NCBI GenBank assembly: GCA_020629035.1
Contig: JAHDEC010000001.1
Coordinates: forward strand, 124,001 to 188,000
Origin: Saprospiraceae bacterium
Lineage (GTDB): Bacteria; Bacteroidota; Bacteroidia; Chitinophagales; Saprospiraceae
Length of the DNA stretch: 64,000 nucleotides
Direction of reading: 5' to 3'
The number at the start of each line of letters is the position of its first letter. Positions within the stretch are counted from its first letter, which is position 1. Both the position numbers and the translations under genes were made by a program. The notes below the pieces were generated by a model that saw only the letters and a program-made list of their open reading frames with translations, had not been told where the DNA came from and made no database searches. Of this stretch, positions 10,746 to 20,565 are shown in pieces.

Positions 10746-13700
10746 ATGCGAATACTTACACATTCCAAAGCTATACTAGCAGTAACCTCGCTAAGGCATA
10801 AACTACGTATGTTAGTTTTAATGCTTTGTATCGGGACATCTAGTGGTTTATATAGCCAGTGTATGATTGAATGCCCATTAGCGGCAACAAATCTTGCATG
10901 TGATGCAGATTTCTCAGATTTATTTGTCCTACTCGGAGGTACTACCACAGATTGTGGTGTTGTCGTCGTTACGGATGATTTTACACATCCTGGTGCTTGT
11001 GGCGACGATGTAGTAGTGACTTACACCATTACATCTGACGGCATGCCTGTTACGGATCCTATTTGTGCGACAACAATAACTGTTGATCCCGCAATAGCTC
11101 CAACAGTCACACCGCCAGTTATTCCTCCAGGTCCTTTGACTTGTGATGAAGCTGCGGCTTTTGTCTTTACAGATATGGCAACATATACCAACTCCTTGGC
11201 AGTGCCTTGTGAGATAATGGGAACCATTGATCCTGTAGTAACTCCAGCTTTTACAGCTTGTGATGGTGGAACAATCACAATAACGTTTGATGGAGTAGAT
11301 GCATGTGGAAATGTCTTAAGTGACGGACCATATGTAATTGCAGTAGATCCTGCGCCAGCCGTTGTAATAACTCCTGCAGTTGTACCTCCAGGTCCTTTAA
11401 CCTGTGATGAAGCAGTTGCTTTTACATTTACTGATCCAGCAACATATACAAACGCTGCCGCAGAGGCAACTTGTTTAGATATGGGAGAAATACCGCCAGT
11501 CGTAGTAGCAGATTTTGATGCTTGCGCAGGTGGAACAATCACTATAACTTTTGATGGAGTAGATGCGTGCGGAAATGCATTAAGTGATGGACCCTATGTG
11601 ATTGCAGTAGACCCAGCACCAGCGCCAGTAGTAAGCATGCCAGTAATTACGGCAGGGCCTATGACTTGTGATGCAGCTGAAGCGTTTACTTTTACGAGCT
11701 TAGCCTCATACACTAACATGGGAATGGGAGCTTGTTTAATAGAAGGAACAATACCACCAGTTGTCACAAAAACATTTGATGCTTGTGCAGGTGGTATGAT
11801 AGAAATAACCTACAACGGTGTAGATGGATGTGGTAATCCAGTAGCTCCAGTAGCTCAACCAGCACCCATCGTTGTTTTACCAGCTCCGGCACCTATGGTA
11901 ACACCACCAGCAATTCCAAGTGGCCCCTTGACTTGTGATGAAGCAGCAGCATTTGCATTTACTGCGGAAGCAACATATACAAATTTAGGTGCAGGCGGAC
12001 CGGCTTGTGAAGTACCAGCTTCTAATTGTTGTTTAATAGAAGGAACAATACCTCCAGTCTTGACACCAGATTTTACGGCTTGCGATGGAGGAACTATCAC
12101 AATAGAATTTGAAGATGTAGATGCATGTGGAAATCCTGTTGTTACAGGACCTTTTGTGATAAGTGTTATGCCTACAGAGGCGCCGGTCTTAGATGAAGCG
12201 CCGCCAGCAGAAATATATGCATGTGATGCTATACCTGCACCAAGTCTTTTAGATTACACAAACAGTGCAGTAGATGCAGGTTGTTTAATTGAAGGGATGG
12301 TTTTATCAGTACAAACAGCTCACCCAGGTGCATGCGGCGGTGAAATAACGGAAACTTGGACACTAGCTCCAGATCCTGGAAATTGTCTATTAGCACCATT
12401 AGAAGTAGATAGAATTATAACAGTATTGCCAGCTTCACCACCGGCATTTGAGCCTCCACCGGCAGCACTTGTTTTAGAGTGCGGTGATCCTTTGCCACCC
12501 ATTGCTGATTTAGCATATACTAATGGAGGAACAGGAGATTGCTTAATTATGGGTACGGCTCCGGGTGTGCCGATGACGGCAGATGGTTGCGTACCTGGAA
12601 TGGTCGGTGTAACAACGATTACTTGGACGGTTCCAGCAGTAGATGATTGTACCGGCATTGGTATAATAGCTACACAAACAATAACTTTTGTGGATACAAC
12701 GGATCCTGTATTTGATCCTTGTCCAGCAGATATAATCATGGCAGCACCAGCTGCAGATTGTGAAGTTGTAGTTGTTTTCCCTGACCCAACAGTTATGGAT
12801 TGTGATCCAGCAACGGTGGTTAGTCAGACAGGAGGACCAGCTTCTGGATCGGTATTTCCGGTAGGAGCAACTACGATTACATATACAGCTGTAGATTGCT
12901 CAGGTAATGAAGCAGTTTGCTCGTTTGATATTATAGTAGAAGATGTTGGAGTACCGACTATTACCTGTCCTGCTCCAGTGGTCATTGCAACTGATGCAGG
13001 TGTTTGTACATGGGCTTCTGATATGTCTATCATGTACGCTTCAGCTTCAGATAATTGCCCAGATTTTGTAGTTACTCATGAGATTACGGGTGCTACAGTA
13101 GTCCCAGCATTAACACCAGGAACGGCCGTTGGAACTGTATTTGGGAAAGGAGTTTCCACGGTGATTTATTCTGCTGCAGATGCAGATGGAATGCCTATAG
13201 GAACTTGTATGTTCGATGTAACTGTGGAAGATATGGAACCACCATTATGTCCAACTAACAACTTAACGGTTGCATTAGATCCAGTGACTAATATGGCTAG
13301 CATTACGGTAGATGATATTGATGCTGGTTGGACTGACAACTGTGAAATAGTATCGTCATCGATAGATATAGATATGTTTACTTGTGCAGATTTATTTTCC
13401 AAAGTTGGGAATATCCTTGTAACAGCTACTATCGAAGATTGTAGTGGAAACACATTTGATTGTTTCGCTCAAGTGCATGTGGATGACAATGTAGATCCAG
13501 AGTGTATTCCAATGGATGCAGTAGTTAACTTAGATGCAGATGGAATGGTAAGCATCACATCAGCAGATGTGGATGGAGGAAGTGTTGATAATTGTACTCC
13601 TGTTGTAGTAACGGCTACACCAGATGAATTTACCTGTGATAACATTGGAGAAAACGTGGTTACACTTTGGGTAACTGATTGTGATGATAACACAAGTTTC

Positions 13701-16700
13701 TGTGATGCGATTGTTACAGTGGTAGATGTTACTGCTCCAATATGCATGGTACAAGATATAACGGTAGAATTAGATGTCAATGGAATGGCTAGCATAACGG
13801 CTGATCAATTAGATAATGGTAGCACAGATGAATGTTGCCTTGATTTCGTTTCAGCATCACCTTTAGCTTTCAACTGCGCAAGTGTTGGAGTGCAACCAGT
13901 GACCTTTACAGCAACAGATTGTAGTGGAAATGAGAGCATTCCTTGTTTAGCATTAGTGACAGTAGAAGATAATATTTTACCAGAGTGTACAGGCATTGAC
14001 CAAACTGTTTATTTAGATCCCACTGGAACAGCCATTTTATCTGGTCCAGATGTAGCTCAAGGAACGGATAATTGTTCTGTTGGTTCTATTATAGCAGATC
14101 CATTAATTTTTAGTTGTGCTGATGCAGAAAGTGTTGTAACAACAAGCATTACGGTAACGGATATTTTTGGAAATGAAAATACTTGTACAGCAAACATTAC
14201 GGTACTTGATTTTGTAGCACCAACGTGTTTAACCATGGACATCACGGTACCATTGGATGCAGATGGACTTGCTGAAATTGCAGTAGCAGATATAGATGCA
14301 GGAAGTTTTGATAACTGTATGCCGATAGTTGTTGCTGCAGCTCCACTAAGCTTTACTTGTGATAATGTGGGAGCAAATGTGGTAACTATGACAGTCACAG
14401 ATCCTTCAGGAAATATATCTGTTTGTAGTGCAACAGTAACCATAGCTGATGATGAAGGTCCGACATGTACTCCTATGGATATAGATTTATATTTAGATGC
14501 AGATGGTATGGCTTCAATAACAGTTGCTGATGTGGCAGTTGTGGAAGATAATTGTTGCCTAGGTCCTGTGGCATTAGACATAATGGACTTTAGTTGTGTT
14601 GATACTGCAGCACCAGTGGTAGTTGAAATTACAGCTGAAGATTGTTCTATGAATATGTTAGCTGCCCCTTGTATGGCAAATGTAACAGTAGCGGATACTT
14701 TAGCTCCTGTATGTACAGCTGGTTCAGAAACGGTAGATCTTGCTATGGAAGAATGCGAAGCGGCAGTTGCTTTTATATTGCCACTTCCTGTTGATAATTG
14801 TGACCCTGCGCCAATAGTTACTGCTATTCCAGGTGAACCCGTATCGGGAGATGTATTTCCATCTGGAACAACTCCAGTAATGTATTTAGTAGAAGATGCT
14901 GAAGAAAATGTAGATACGTGTGTATTTAATGTAATAGTCAATGAATTTCCTCTATCTGGAATTTCTTGTCAGAATATAAACTTATCATTGGATGAGACAT
15001 GTACTGGATCCATTACACCATTAATGGTCTTAACTGGAAATAATTTTCCATGTTTAGAAAACTGTGAAATTACAATTACAGATGCATGGGGTAATCCAGT
15101 GGATAACGATTTTGGACCTGAAAATGTAGGAGAAACTTATCAGTATATGATTTGCTGCAATGGCTTATGTTGTTGGGGAGATATACAAATTGATTATAAA
15201 TTACCTCCAACAATCATGTGTCCTTATGATTTAACAGTAGCATGTAATGGATTAGATTTAGTAGATGAAAGCTTAGTAGTTACAGATTTCTGTGCTGATG
15301 GAGAGTTGGTTTTACTTGGAGAAACGATAGACAATTTACACTGTGATGACGATTATTTAAGCGTCGTTACCAGAACTTATGTAGCTATCGACGAATTCGG
15401 AAACGAGAGTAACTCTTGTACTTTTGATATCTACTTAGAGCGAGTTAATCTGGATTATGTAGAATGTCCAGATAGCAGAACAAAGCAAGATAACACGGCA
15501 TTAAGTTGTGGTGAAAATTATCCAGTTGATGAAAATGGTCATCCTTCACCTTATGATCCAGTAACGGGAGAAGGAACGGGTGTACCAGTTTATGTTGTGC
15601 CTGCTGAAATAGCGTTTGAAGATACGGGTGCTATGATAGGTAACCTCACTTCTTCAGCTATAAAGTTATGTGATCTTAACGGCGATGGTATTGATGATTT
15701 ATTCTCCGTTAATTACACGAGTCCAAACAAAGTTTATTTTGGAGATGGTATGGGTAATTTTACTGACAGCGGTCAGAATTTGGGATTAGGTGATACGAGA
15801 GATGTAGCCTTAGCTGATTTTGATGGTGATGGAGATAAAGATGCTTTTTTCTCTGAACTGGGACAAGAGGATATGGTCTGGTTGAATGACGGAATGGGAG
15901 TATTCATGGATTCAGGTCAAGCTTTAGGTTTGCCAGGCGCTAGTTCAAGCAATGTGGAAGCATGTGATATCGATGGAGATGGAGATATAGATGCAATAGT
16001 GACAAGCTTTGCTGCTGGAACAACTATCTATTTCAATGATGGAACAGGTGATTTTTCAATGAATACAGTTATTTCAATGATGAGTTCAAATTCTTCATTG
16101 TTATTTGATGTAGATGGAGATGGAGATAAGGATGCTATTATAACTGTGGGAGGTACTCATTTAGAGGTATGGTTCAATGATGGTAGTGGCGGATTTACTA
16201 ATAGTAGTCAAATGCTAGGTTCTGGAAACTTTGTTAGATTTGAGTTTTGTGATTTAGATGCAGATGGGGACAATGATTTATTTGCTCATGAAGGATTTGG
16301 GGCAGGAGCACAAGTATTCTTAAATGATGGCTTAGGTGTATTTAGTGATACTGGTCAAAACTTAGGAACAAGCCTTGGTGCTGATGTTGTTCTTTTTGAC
16401 ATTGATTGCGACGGAGATAAAGATGCCTTCCTATCTAATTTTGGACCTAATGAAGTATTTTTAAATGACGGCAATGGGGTTTTTACAAACACAGGCTTAG
16501 CAATCGGTTCCACTAACGACTTCGAGTCTGAAATTACAGATATTGATGGCGATGGAGATTTAGATATCATAACGGCCAACTTTTCTGGTCCTAATATGAT
16601 TTGGACAAACAATACTGTCTGCGAAAGAAGATTAGAGTTATTCCCTGAAGTATCTAATGAATTATGCAATGTTGCTGTAAGTTATACTGACATTGAAATA

Positions 16701-19700
16701 CCAGGAATAAATTGTGTAACTAAAATCATGAGATCATGGACAGTAAACGAGTGGTGGTGTTCTTCTGAACTTAATACCGGCTGTTTCCAAATCATAGAAA
16801 TTGCTGATACTTTAGGTCCAGTATTTGATTGTCCAGCTCACTTTAGTATGACGACAACAGAAGATTGTGAAGGACTTGTGTACTTCCCAGCTGTAGATGC
16901 TGTAGATGACTGTTCGCCAATTGGTCAATATTTAATTGACTGGCCTACAGGTTCACTAAATACTAATGGAGGTCACGGAACAATGCCAATAGGTGTACAT
17001 ACAGTAACATACACTGTATTTGATGAATGTTACAATGAAAGTTCTTGTACTACCGAAGTTACAGTAGCTGATAGCACAGAGCCTATCGCTTTATGTGAGC
17101 AAAATACTGTGGTATCTATCGGAACTACTCCTTATGCAGTAGTATATGCGACTACATTTGACGATGGTAGTTTTGATGATTGTTACATTGATAGTATCGG
17201 TGTGAGAAGAATGACAACACCTTGTCCTGATTATTACCAAGACACAATTTACTATAAGGAGAAAGTACACTTCTGCTGTGCAGATGTTGGAGATCCTGAT
17301 ATCATGGTACAATTAAGAGTATGGGATAAGTCAGGTAACTTTAATGATTGTATGGTTAATGTAGAAGTACAAGATAAAGTACCTCCAACAATGACTTGCA
17401 TTGATGATGTAACAATCCAGTGTGACGATCCTGTTGATTTAGATAATTTAGGCTTTAGCTTTGGTTATCCTACCATCGTAGATAATTGTGCAGATCCTTC
17501 TGATTTAATTGAAGAAGTTGATGATCAAAGAAATCAGTGTGGTACTGGATTTATTGTCCGAAAAATGATTTTGGAAGATGATAATTCGGTAACTATTCAA
17601 GAATGCATCCAAACGATTACCGTGGTTAGTGATAATCCATTTGTCTACGGTGATATCTTTTGGCCAAGAGATACAAGTTTCACAAACTTATGTTCGATCG
17701 AAGATTTAGATCCAGAAGATCTTCCAGAATTTTACAACAAACCACGCTTCTTAGAAGAAGAGTGCCAGTTAGTAGGATACAACTACGAAGATCAAGTATT
17801 TGAGTTTGTGGAGGGAGAAGATGCTTGTGTAAAGATTATTAGAACATGGAGAGTCATTGATTGGTGTCAGCCAGTAATCGATGGTGAGTATGTTACCTGG
17901 TCTGAGCAGCAAGTTATTAAATTGGATAATACGATAGATCCTGTAATCGATGCAGGCTGTGATGGTCAAGTAATCGAAACAGCGGATATTGATTGTGAAG
18001 ATGCATTGGTTACATTAATGCCGACAGCAACGGATGATTGTACTCCAAGTGATCTATTAGTTTGGAAATATGAAATAGATTTATTCAGTGATGGCTCTAT
18101 ACAGCATTATGGTGATACTAATGATGCTACATTAGAATACCCAATTGGTTTACACACCATTTACTGGACAGTAGAAGATCAATGTGGAAATTTTGATACT
18201 TGTGAAAACACATTCGAAATAGTAAGCACTAAAGCACCTACACCAGTATGTATACATGGATTAAGTGTTGATTTAGTACCAATGGATTTATTACCTCCTT
18301 TTGGAGAGCCAGATAATGAAATGGTGACACTTTGGGCTTCAGATTTTGATGCACATAGTTTCCACCCATGTGGATATGACATTGCATTAAGCTTTAGTTC
18401 AGATGTAAATGACACTAACAAAACATTTGATTGTAACTCTTGTGGATTACAAGATGTTGAGTTGTGGGTAACAACACTTGACAGTAATGGAGATCCTGTA
18501 GTCTTACCTGATGGTAGTTTACTACAAGCATTCTGTATAACTTTTGTGGACGTTCAAGATAACAATGAATTTGATTTCTGCCCAGATTGTAGAATTGGAA
18601 TTCAAGGAAGAATTGCTACTAAAGAAGGTATGGAAGTGCCAAATGTAGAAGTTGATTTATCAGGTGCTGCAACTATGGAAATGACCAATGAAAATGGAAT
18701 TTACGAATTTGGCAATATGGATACTGGAGGAGCATATGAAGTTGTTCCATTCTACGATCAAGATCCATTAAATGGAGTAAGTACATTGGATATTGTAAAA
18801 ATTCAAAGACACGTGTTAGGGATTGCTAACCTAGAAAGTCCATATGACTTAATAGCAGCAGATGCTAACAATGATGAGAGCATAACAGCTCAAGATTTAC
18901 TTGAGATTAGAAGACTGATTCTTGATATTACAGATTCATTTACTAATAACACTAGTTGGAGATTTGTAAACAAAGAACAGACCTTTATTAATCCAGCAAA
19001 CCCTTGGTCTACAGGAATTGAAGAATCATATGGAATTGGTTCTTTAGATGGAAATATGATTATTGACTTTGTAGGTATAAAAACGGCTGATGTAAATGGT
19101 TCTGCTACTATGTTAGTAGGTACGGAAACAGATAACAGAAACGCATCTACAAAAACATTAGATTACATCATCGAGGGTAATATGGTTCATTTCTATTCGA
19201 AAGAGAATCATGACCTTAGAGGTTTCCAAATTGCATTGGACATTCAAGGAATGAATGTAGTTAATATTACTTCAGAACTTGTTGGCTTTGATGATACAGC
19301 GTTTTATCAGGCAGGTAACGATGTAAGAATTAGTTACGCTGCAGGAGCTGGAATTGCGCTGAATTCTTCTGATATTCTGTTCAGTATGGAACTTGAAAGT
19401 AACATACCAGTAGTTAGTTTGGGAGAAAGCCTAGATGCAGAGATTTATGTTAACAATGGCTTAGATATACACACACTTGACTTGGAAAGAAAATCTGTTG
19501 AGGGTGAAGTATTTGTGACTAACTATCCTAATCCATGGTTGAAAGAAACGATTATAGAATTTGAATCGAATACTACTGGAGCTGCACGTATCTTATTTTA
19601 TGATGCAAAAGGAGCTAAAGAAAAAGTATTAGAAATTAATACGGTAATTGGTTTAAATCAGATCAGTATTCCTAGATCATACTTTAGTGTGGCTGGAGTT

Positions 19701-19763
19701 AAAACGTATCAGTTGATTATTGATAATGAAGCACACTTTGGAAAAATGTTGCTTTTGGAATAA
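10746..19763 (+). CDS. Giant Cys-rich HYR/FG-GAP/dockerin T9SS-secreted protein
   Basis: This 3,005-residue protein has an N-terminal signal segment (hydrophobic core MLVLMLCIGTSSGLYSQC). An internal Met at residue 22 could be the real start. Residues ~115-560 hold about four good and two decayed repeats of ~85 residues (motifs GPLTCDEA, ATYTN, DACGN). Residues ~650-1400 hold HYR modules and about six ~80-residue Cys repeats (motif VxLDADGMxSIT). From ~14965 to the end it is colinear with the preceding gene: Cys modules, a seven-motif FG-GAP propeller (~15610-16610), HYR-like modules, a dockerin-like pair (~18770-18930), a cohesin-like region and a T9SS sorting domain (NYPNPW near 19530). It is likely a secreted adhesive or matrix protein. 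Its N-terminal half is unrelated to that of its neighbour, which points to module exchange after tandem duplication. Confidence 0.92.
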   Translation: MRILTHSKAILAVTSLRHKLRMLVLMLCIGTSSGLYSQCMIECPLAATNLACDADFSDLFVLLGGTTTDCGVVVVTDDFTHPGACGDDVVVTYTITSDGMPVTDPICATTITVDPAIAPTVTPPVIPPGPLTCDEAAAFVFTDMATYTNSLAVPCEIMGTIDPVVTPAFTACDGGTITITFDGVDACGNVLSDGPYVIAVDPAPAVVITPAVVPPGPLTCDEAVAFTFTDPATYTNAAAEATCLDMGEIPPVVVADFDACAGGTITITFDGVDACGNALSDGPYVIAVDPAPAPVVSMPVITAGPMTCDAAEAFTFTSLASYTNMGMGACLIEGTIPPVVTKTFDACAGGMIEITYNGVDGCGNPVAPVAQPAPIVVLPAPAPMVTPPAIPSGPLTCDEAAAFAFTAEATYTNLGAGGPACEVPASNCCLIEGTIPPVLTPDFTACDGGTITIEFEDVDACGNPVVTGPFVISVMPTEAPVLDEAPPAEIYACDAIPAPSLLDYTNSAVDAGCLIEGMVLSVQTAHPGACGGEITETWTLAPDPGNCLLAPLEVDRIITVLPASPPAFEPPPAALVLECGDPLPPIADLAYTNGGTGDCLIMGTAPGVPMTADGCVPGMVGVTTITWTVPAVDDCTGIGIIATQTITFVDTTDPVFDPCPADIIMAAPAADCEVVVVFPDPTVMDCDPATVVSQTGGPASGSVFPVGATTITYTAVDCSGNEAVCSFDIIVEDVGVPTITCPAPVVIATDAGVCTWASDMSIMYASASDNCPDFVVTHEITGATVVPALTPGTAVGTVFGKGVSTVIYSAADADGMPIGTCMFDVTVEDMEPPLCPTNNLTVALDPVTNMASITVDDIDAGWTDNCEIVSSSIDIDMFTCADLFSKVGNILVTATIEDCSGNTFDCFAQVHVDDNVDPECIPMDAVVNLDADGMVSITSADVDGGSVDNCTPVVVTATPDEFTCDNIGENVVTLWVTDCDDNTSFCDAIVTVVDVTAPICMVQDITVELDVNGMASITADQLDNGSTDECCLDFVSASPLAFNCASVGVQPVTFTATDCSGNESIPCLALVTVEDNILPECTGIDQTVYLDPTGTAILSGPDVAQGTDNCSVGSIIADPLIFSCADAESVVTTSITVTDIFGNENTCTANITVLDFVAPTCLTMDITVPLDADGLAEIAVADIDAGSFDNCMPIVVAAAPLSFTCDNVGANVVTMTVTDPSGNISVCSATVTIADDEGPTCTPMDIDLYLDADGMASITVADVAVVEDNCCLGPVALDIMDFSCVDTAAPVVVEITAEDCSMNMLAAPCMANVTVADTLAPVCTAGSETVDLAMEECEAAVAFILPLPVDNCDPAPIVTAIPGEPVSGDVFPSGTTPVMYLVEDAEENVDTCVFNVIVNEFPLSGISCQNINLSLDETCTGSITPLMVLTGNNFPCLENCEITITDAWGNPVDNDFGPENVGETYQYMICCNGLCCWGDIQIDYKLPPTIMCPYDLTVACNGLDLVDESLVVTDFCADGELVLLGETIDNLHCDDDYLSVVTRTYVAIDEFGNESNSCTFDIYLERVNLDYVECPDSRTKQDNTALSCGENYPVDENGHPSPYDPVTGEGTGVPVYVVPAEIAFEDTGAMIGNLTSSAIKLCDLNGDGIDDLFSVNYTSPNKVYFGDGMGNFTDSGQNLGLGDTRDVALADFDGDGDKDAFFSELGQEDMVWLNDGMGVFMDSGQALGLPGASSSNVEACDIDGDGDIDAIVTSFAAGTTIYFNDGTGDFSMNTVISMMSSNSSLLFDVDGDGDKDAIITVGGTHLEVWFNDGSGGFTNSSQMLGSGNFVRFEFCDLDADGDNDLFAHEGFGAGAQVFLNDGLGVFSDTGQNLGTSLGADVVLFDIDCDGDKDAFLSNFGPNEVFLNDGNGVFTNTGLAIGSTNDFESEITDIDGDGDLDIITANFSGPNMIWTNNTVCERRLELFPEVSNELCNVAVSYTDIEIPGINCVTKIMRSWTVNEWWCSSELNTGCFQIIEIADTLGPVFDCPAHFSMTTTEDCEGLVYFPAVDAVDDCSPIGQYLIDWPTGSLNTNGGHGTMPIGVHTVTYTVFDECYNESSCTTEVTVADSTEPIALCEQNTVVSIGTTPYAVVYATTFDDGSFDDCYIDSIGVRRMTTPCPDYYQDTIYYKEKVHFCCADVGDPDIMVQLRVWDKSGNFNDCMVNVEVQDKVPPTMTCIDDVTIQCDDPVDLDNLGFSFGYPTIVDNCADPSDLIEEVDDQRNQCGTGFIVRKMILEDDNSVTIQECIQTITVVSDNPFVYGDIFWPRDTSFTNLCSIEDLDPEDLPEFYNKPRFLEEECQLVGYNYEDQVFEFVEGEDACVKIIRTWRVIDWCQPVIDGEYVTWSEQQVIKLDNTIDPVIDAGCDGQVIETADIDCEDALVTLMPTATDDCTPSDLLVWKYEIDLFSDGSIQHYGDTNDATLEYPIGLHTIYWTVEDQCGNFDTCENTFEIVSTKAPTPVCIHGLSVDLVPMDLLPPFGEPDNEMVTLWASDFDAHSFHPCGYDIALSFSSDVNDTNKTFDCNSCGLQDVELWVTTLDSNGDPVVLPDGSLLQAFCITFVDVQDNNEFDFCPDCRIGIQGRIATKEGMEVPNVEVDLSGAATMEMTNENGIYEFGNMDTGGAYEVVPFYDQDPLNGVSTLDIVKIQRHVLGIANLESPYDLIAADANNDESITAQDLLEIRRLILDITDSFTNNTSWRFVNKEQTFINPANPWSTGIEESYGIGSLDGNMIIDFVGIKTADVNGSATMLVGTETDNRNASTKTLDYIIEGNMVHFYSKENHDLRGFQIALDIQGMNVVNITSELVGFDDTAFYQAGNDVRISYAAGAGIALNSSDILFSMELESNIPVVSLGESLDAEIYVNNGLDIHTLDLERKSVEGEVFVTNYPNPWLKETIIEFESNTTGAARILFYDAKGAKEKVLEINTVIGLNQISIPRSYFSVAGVKTYQLIIDNEAHFGKMLLLE

Positions 19764-19780
19764 TATTGTTTTAGTTAATT

Positions 19781-19819
19781 AAAAAGAGAGGTTGTCTTGT
19801 CCGGGCAGCCTCTTTTTTT
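19781..19819 (+). terminator. Rho-independent terminator after the second giant gene
   Basis: GAGGTTGT (19788-19795) pairs with GCAGCCTC (19805-19812), allowing G-U pairs, and is followed by a run of T. It lies between this gene and the convergent response regulator. The A-run upstream could let it work in both directions. Confidence 0.75.
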
Positions 19820-19833
19820 GTTGGTTCATAAAC

Positions 19834-20565
19834 TTAAATTATTATTCTGTTTACCACCGTTTTTCTTCTTCTGGCAGAAACCGTAAAGATTTGTCCATCA
19901 TTTAATTCTATTTCTGGTAATCTGCCTTTCGATATTCTAATGATTTTATTGATTGGAATTATAGTCGACCGATTTATTCTGATAAACTGTTTATCTAGCA
20001 GTGCATCTTCAAAATATCCCAGCGTTTTCGTTGATGTGTATTTTTGACCACTTTTTATACTTATCGAAGTATAGTTTCCCATAGCTTTTAAATAAACAAT
20101 GTGTTCTAATTTGAGAAAAATGTAACCATCGGATGTAGGGATTGAAATCTTGTTAATGGAGTTTCTTGTTGTTGTCTCTTCAAGTTTAGCTGCAGGTTCG
20201 GCCAAGTGACTATTTCTCGATATATATTTTTTTTTTGCTTCAATTAATTGTTTTGATTGAATGGGTTTCAACAAAAAATCTAGTGCATTATTTCTAAATG
20301 CTTCAATGGCAAACTTCCTGTAACCTGAAAGTATGATGCATTCAAAAGTTGGTTTTTCAAAAAAATCAAATATTTCCATGCCATTTCCATCAGTTAACTC
20401 TAGATCTAAAAAAACAATATCTGGACGCAATGTCTTGATAAGCGAAACGCCTTCTCTAAGACTATCGCTTTGCCCAATGACGGAAGCAGATGGCCAATGT
20501 TGTTTTAATTCTAAAATAAGTAGTTCTGCACAATCTAAATTATCTTCAATGATGATTGTATTCAT
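19834..20565 (-). CDS. LytTR-family response regulator
   Basis: The protein has 243 residues. An N-terminal receiver domain (1-~120) shows the acidic pair E7/D8, the probable phospho-acceptor D54 in FLDLEL, and the conserved lysine in DFLLKP. A C-terminal LytTR DNA-binding domain (~140-243) contains the typical IVYLKAMGNYTSI and FIRINRSTIIPI stretches. It is the output partner of the overlapping sensor kinase gene, whose last 20 bases it overlaps, so translational coupling is likely. Targets are unknown; the flanking giant secreted-protein genes are natural candidates by position only. Confidence 0.93.
   Translation of the reverse strand: MNTIIIEDNLDCAELLILELKQHWPSASVIGQSDSLREGVSLIKTLRPDIVFLDLELTDGNGMEIFDFFEKPTFECIILSGYRKFAIEAFRNNALDFLLKPIQSKQLIEAKKKYISRNSHLAEPAAKLEETTTRNSINKISIPTSDGYIFLKLEHIVYLKAMGNYTSISIKSGQKYTSTKTLGYFEDALLDKQFIRINRSTIIPINKIIRISKGRLPEIELNDGQIFTVSARRRKTVVNRIII

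Noticed and set aside
14057-14941. 294-codon minus-strand ORF inside the second giant gene
   Set aside because: It is the low-complexity shadow (Ser/Thr/Ala/Val) of the Cys repeats on the plus strand.
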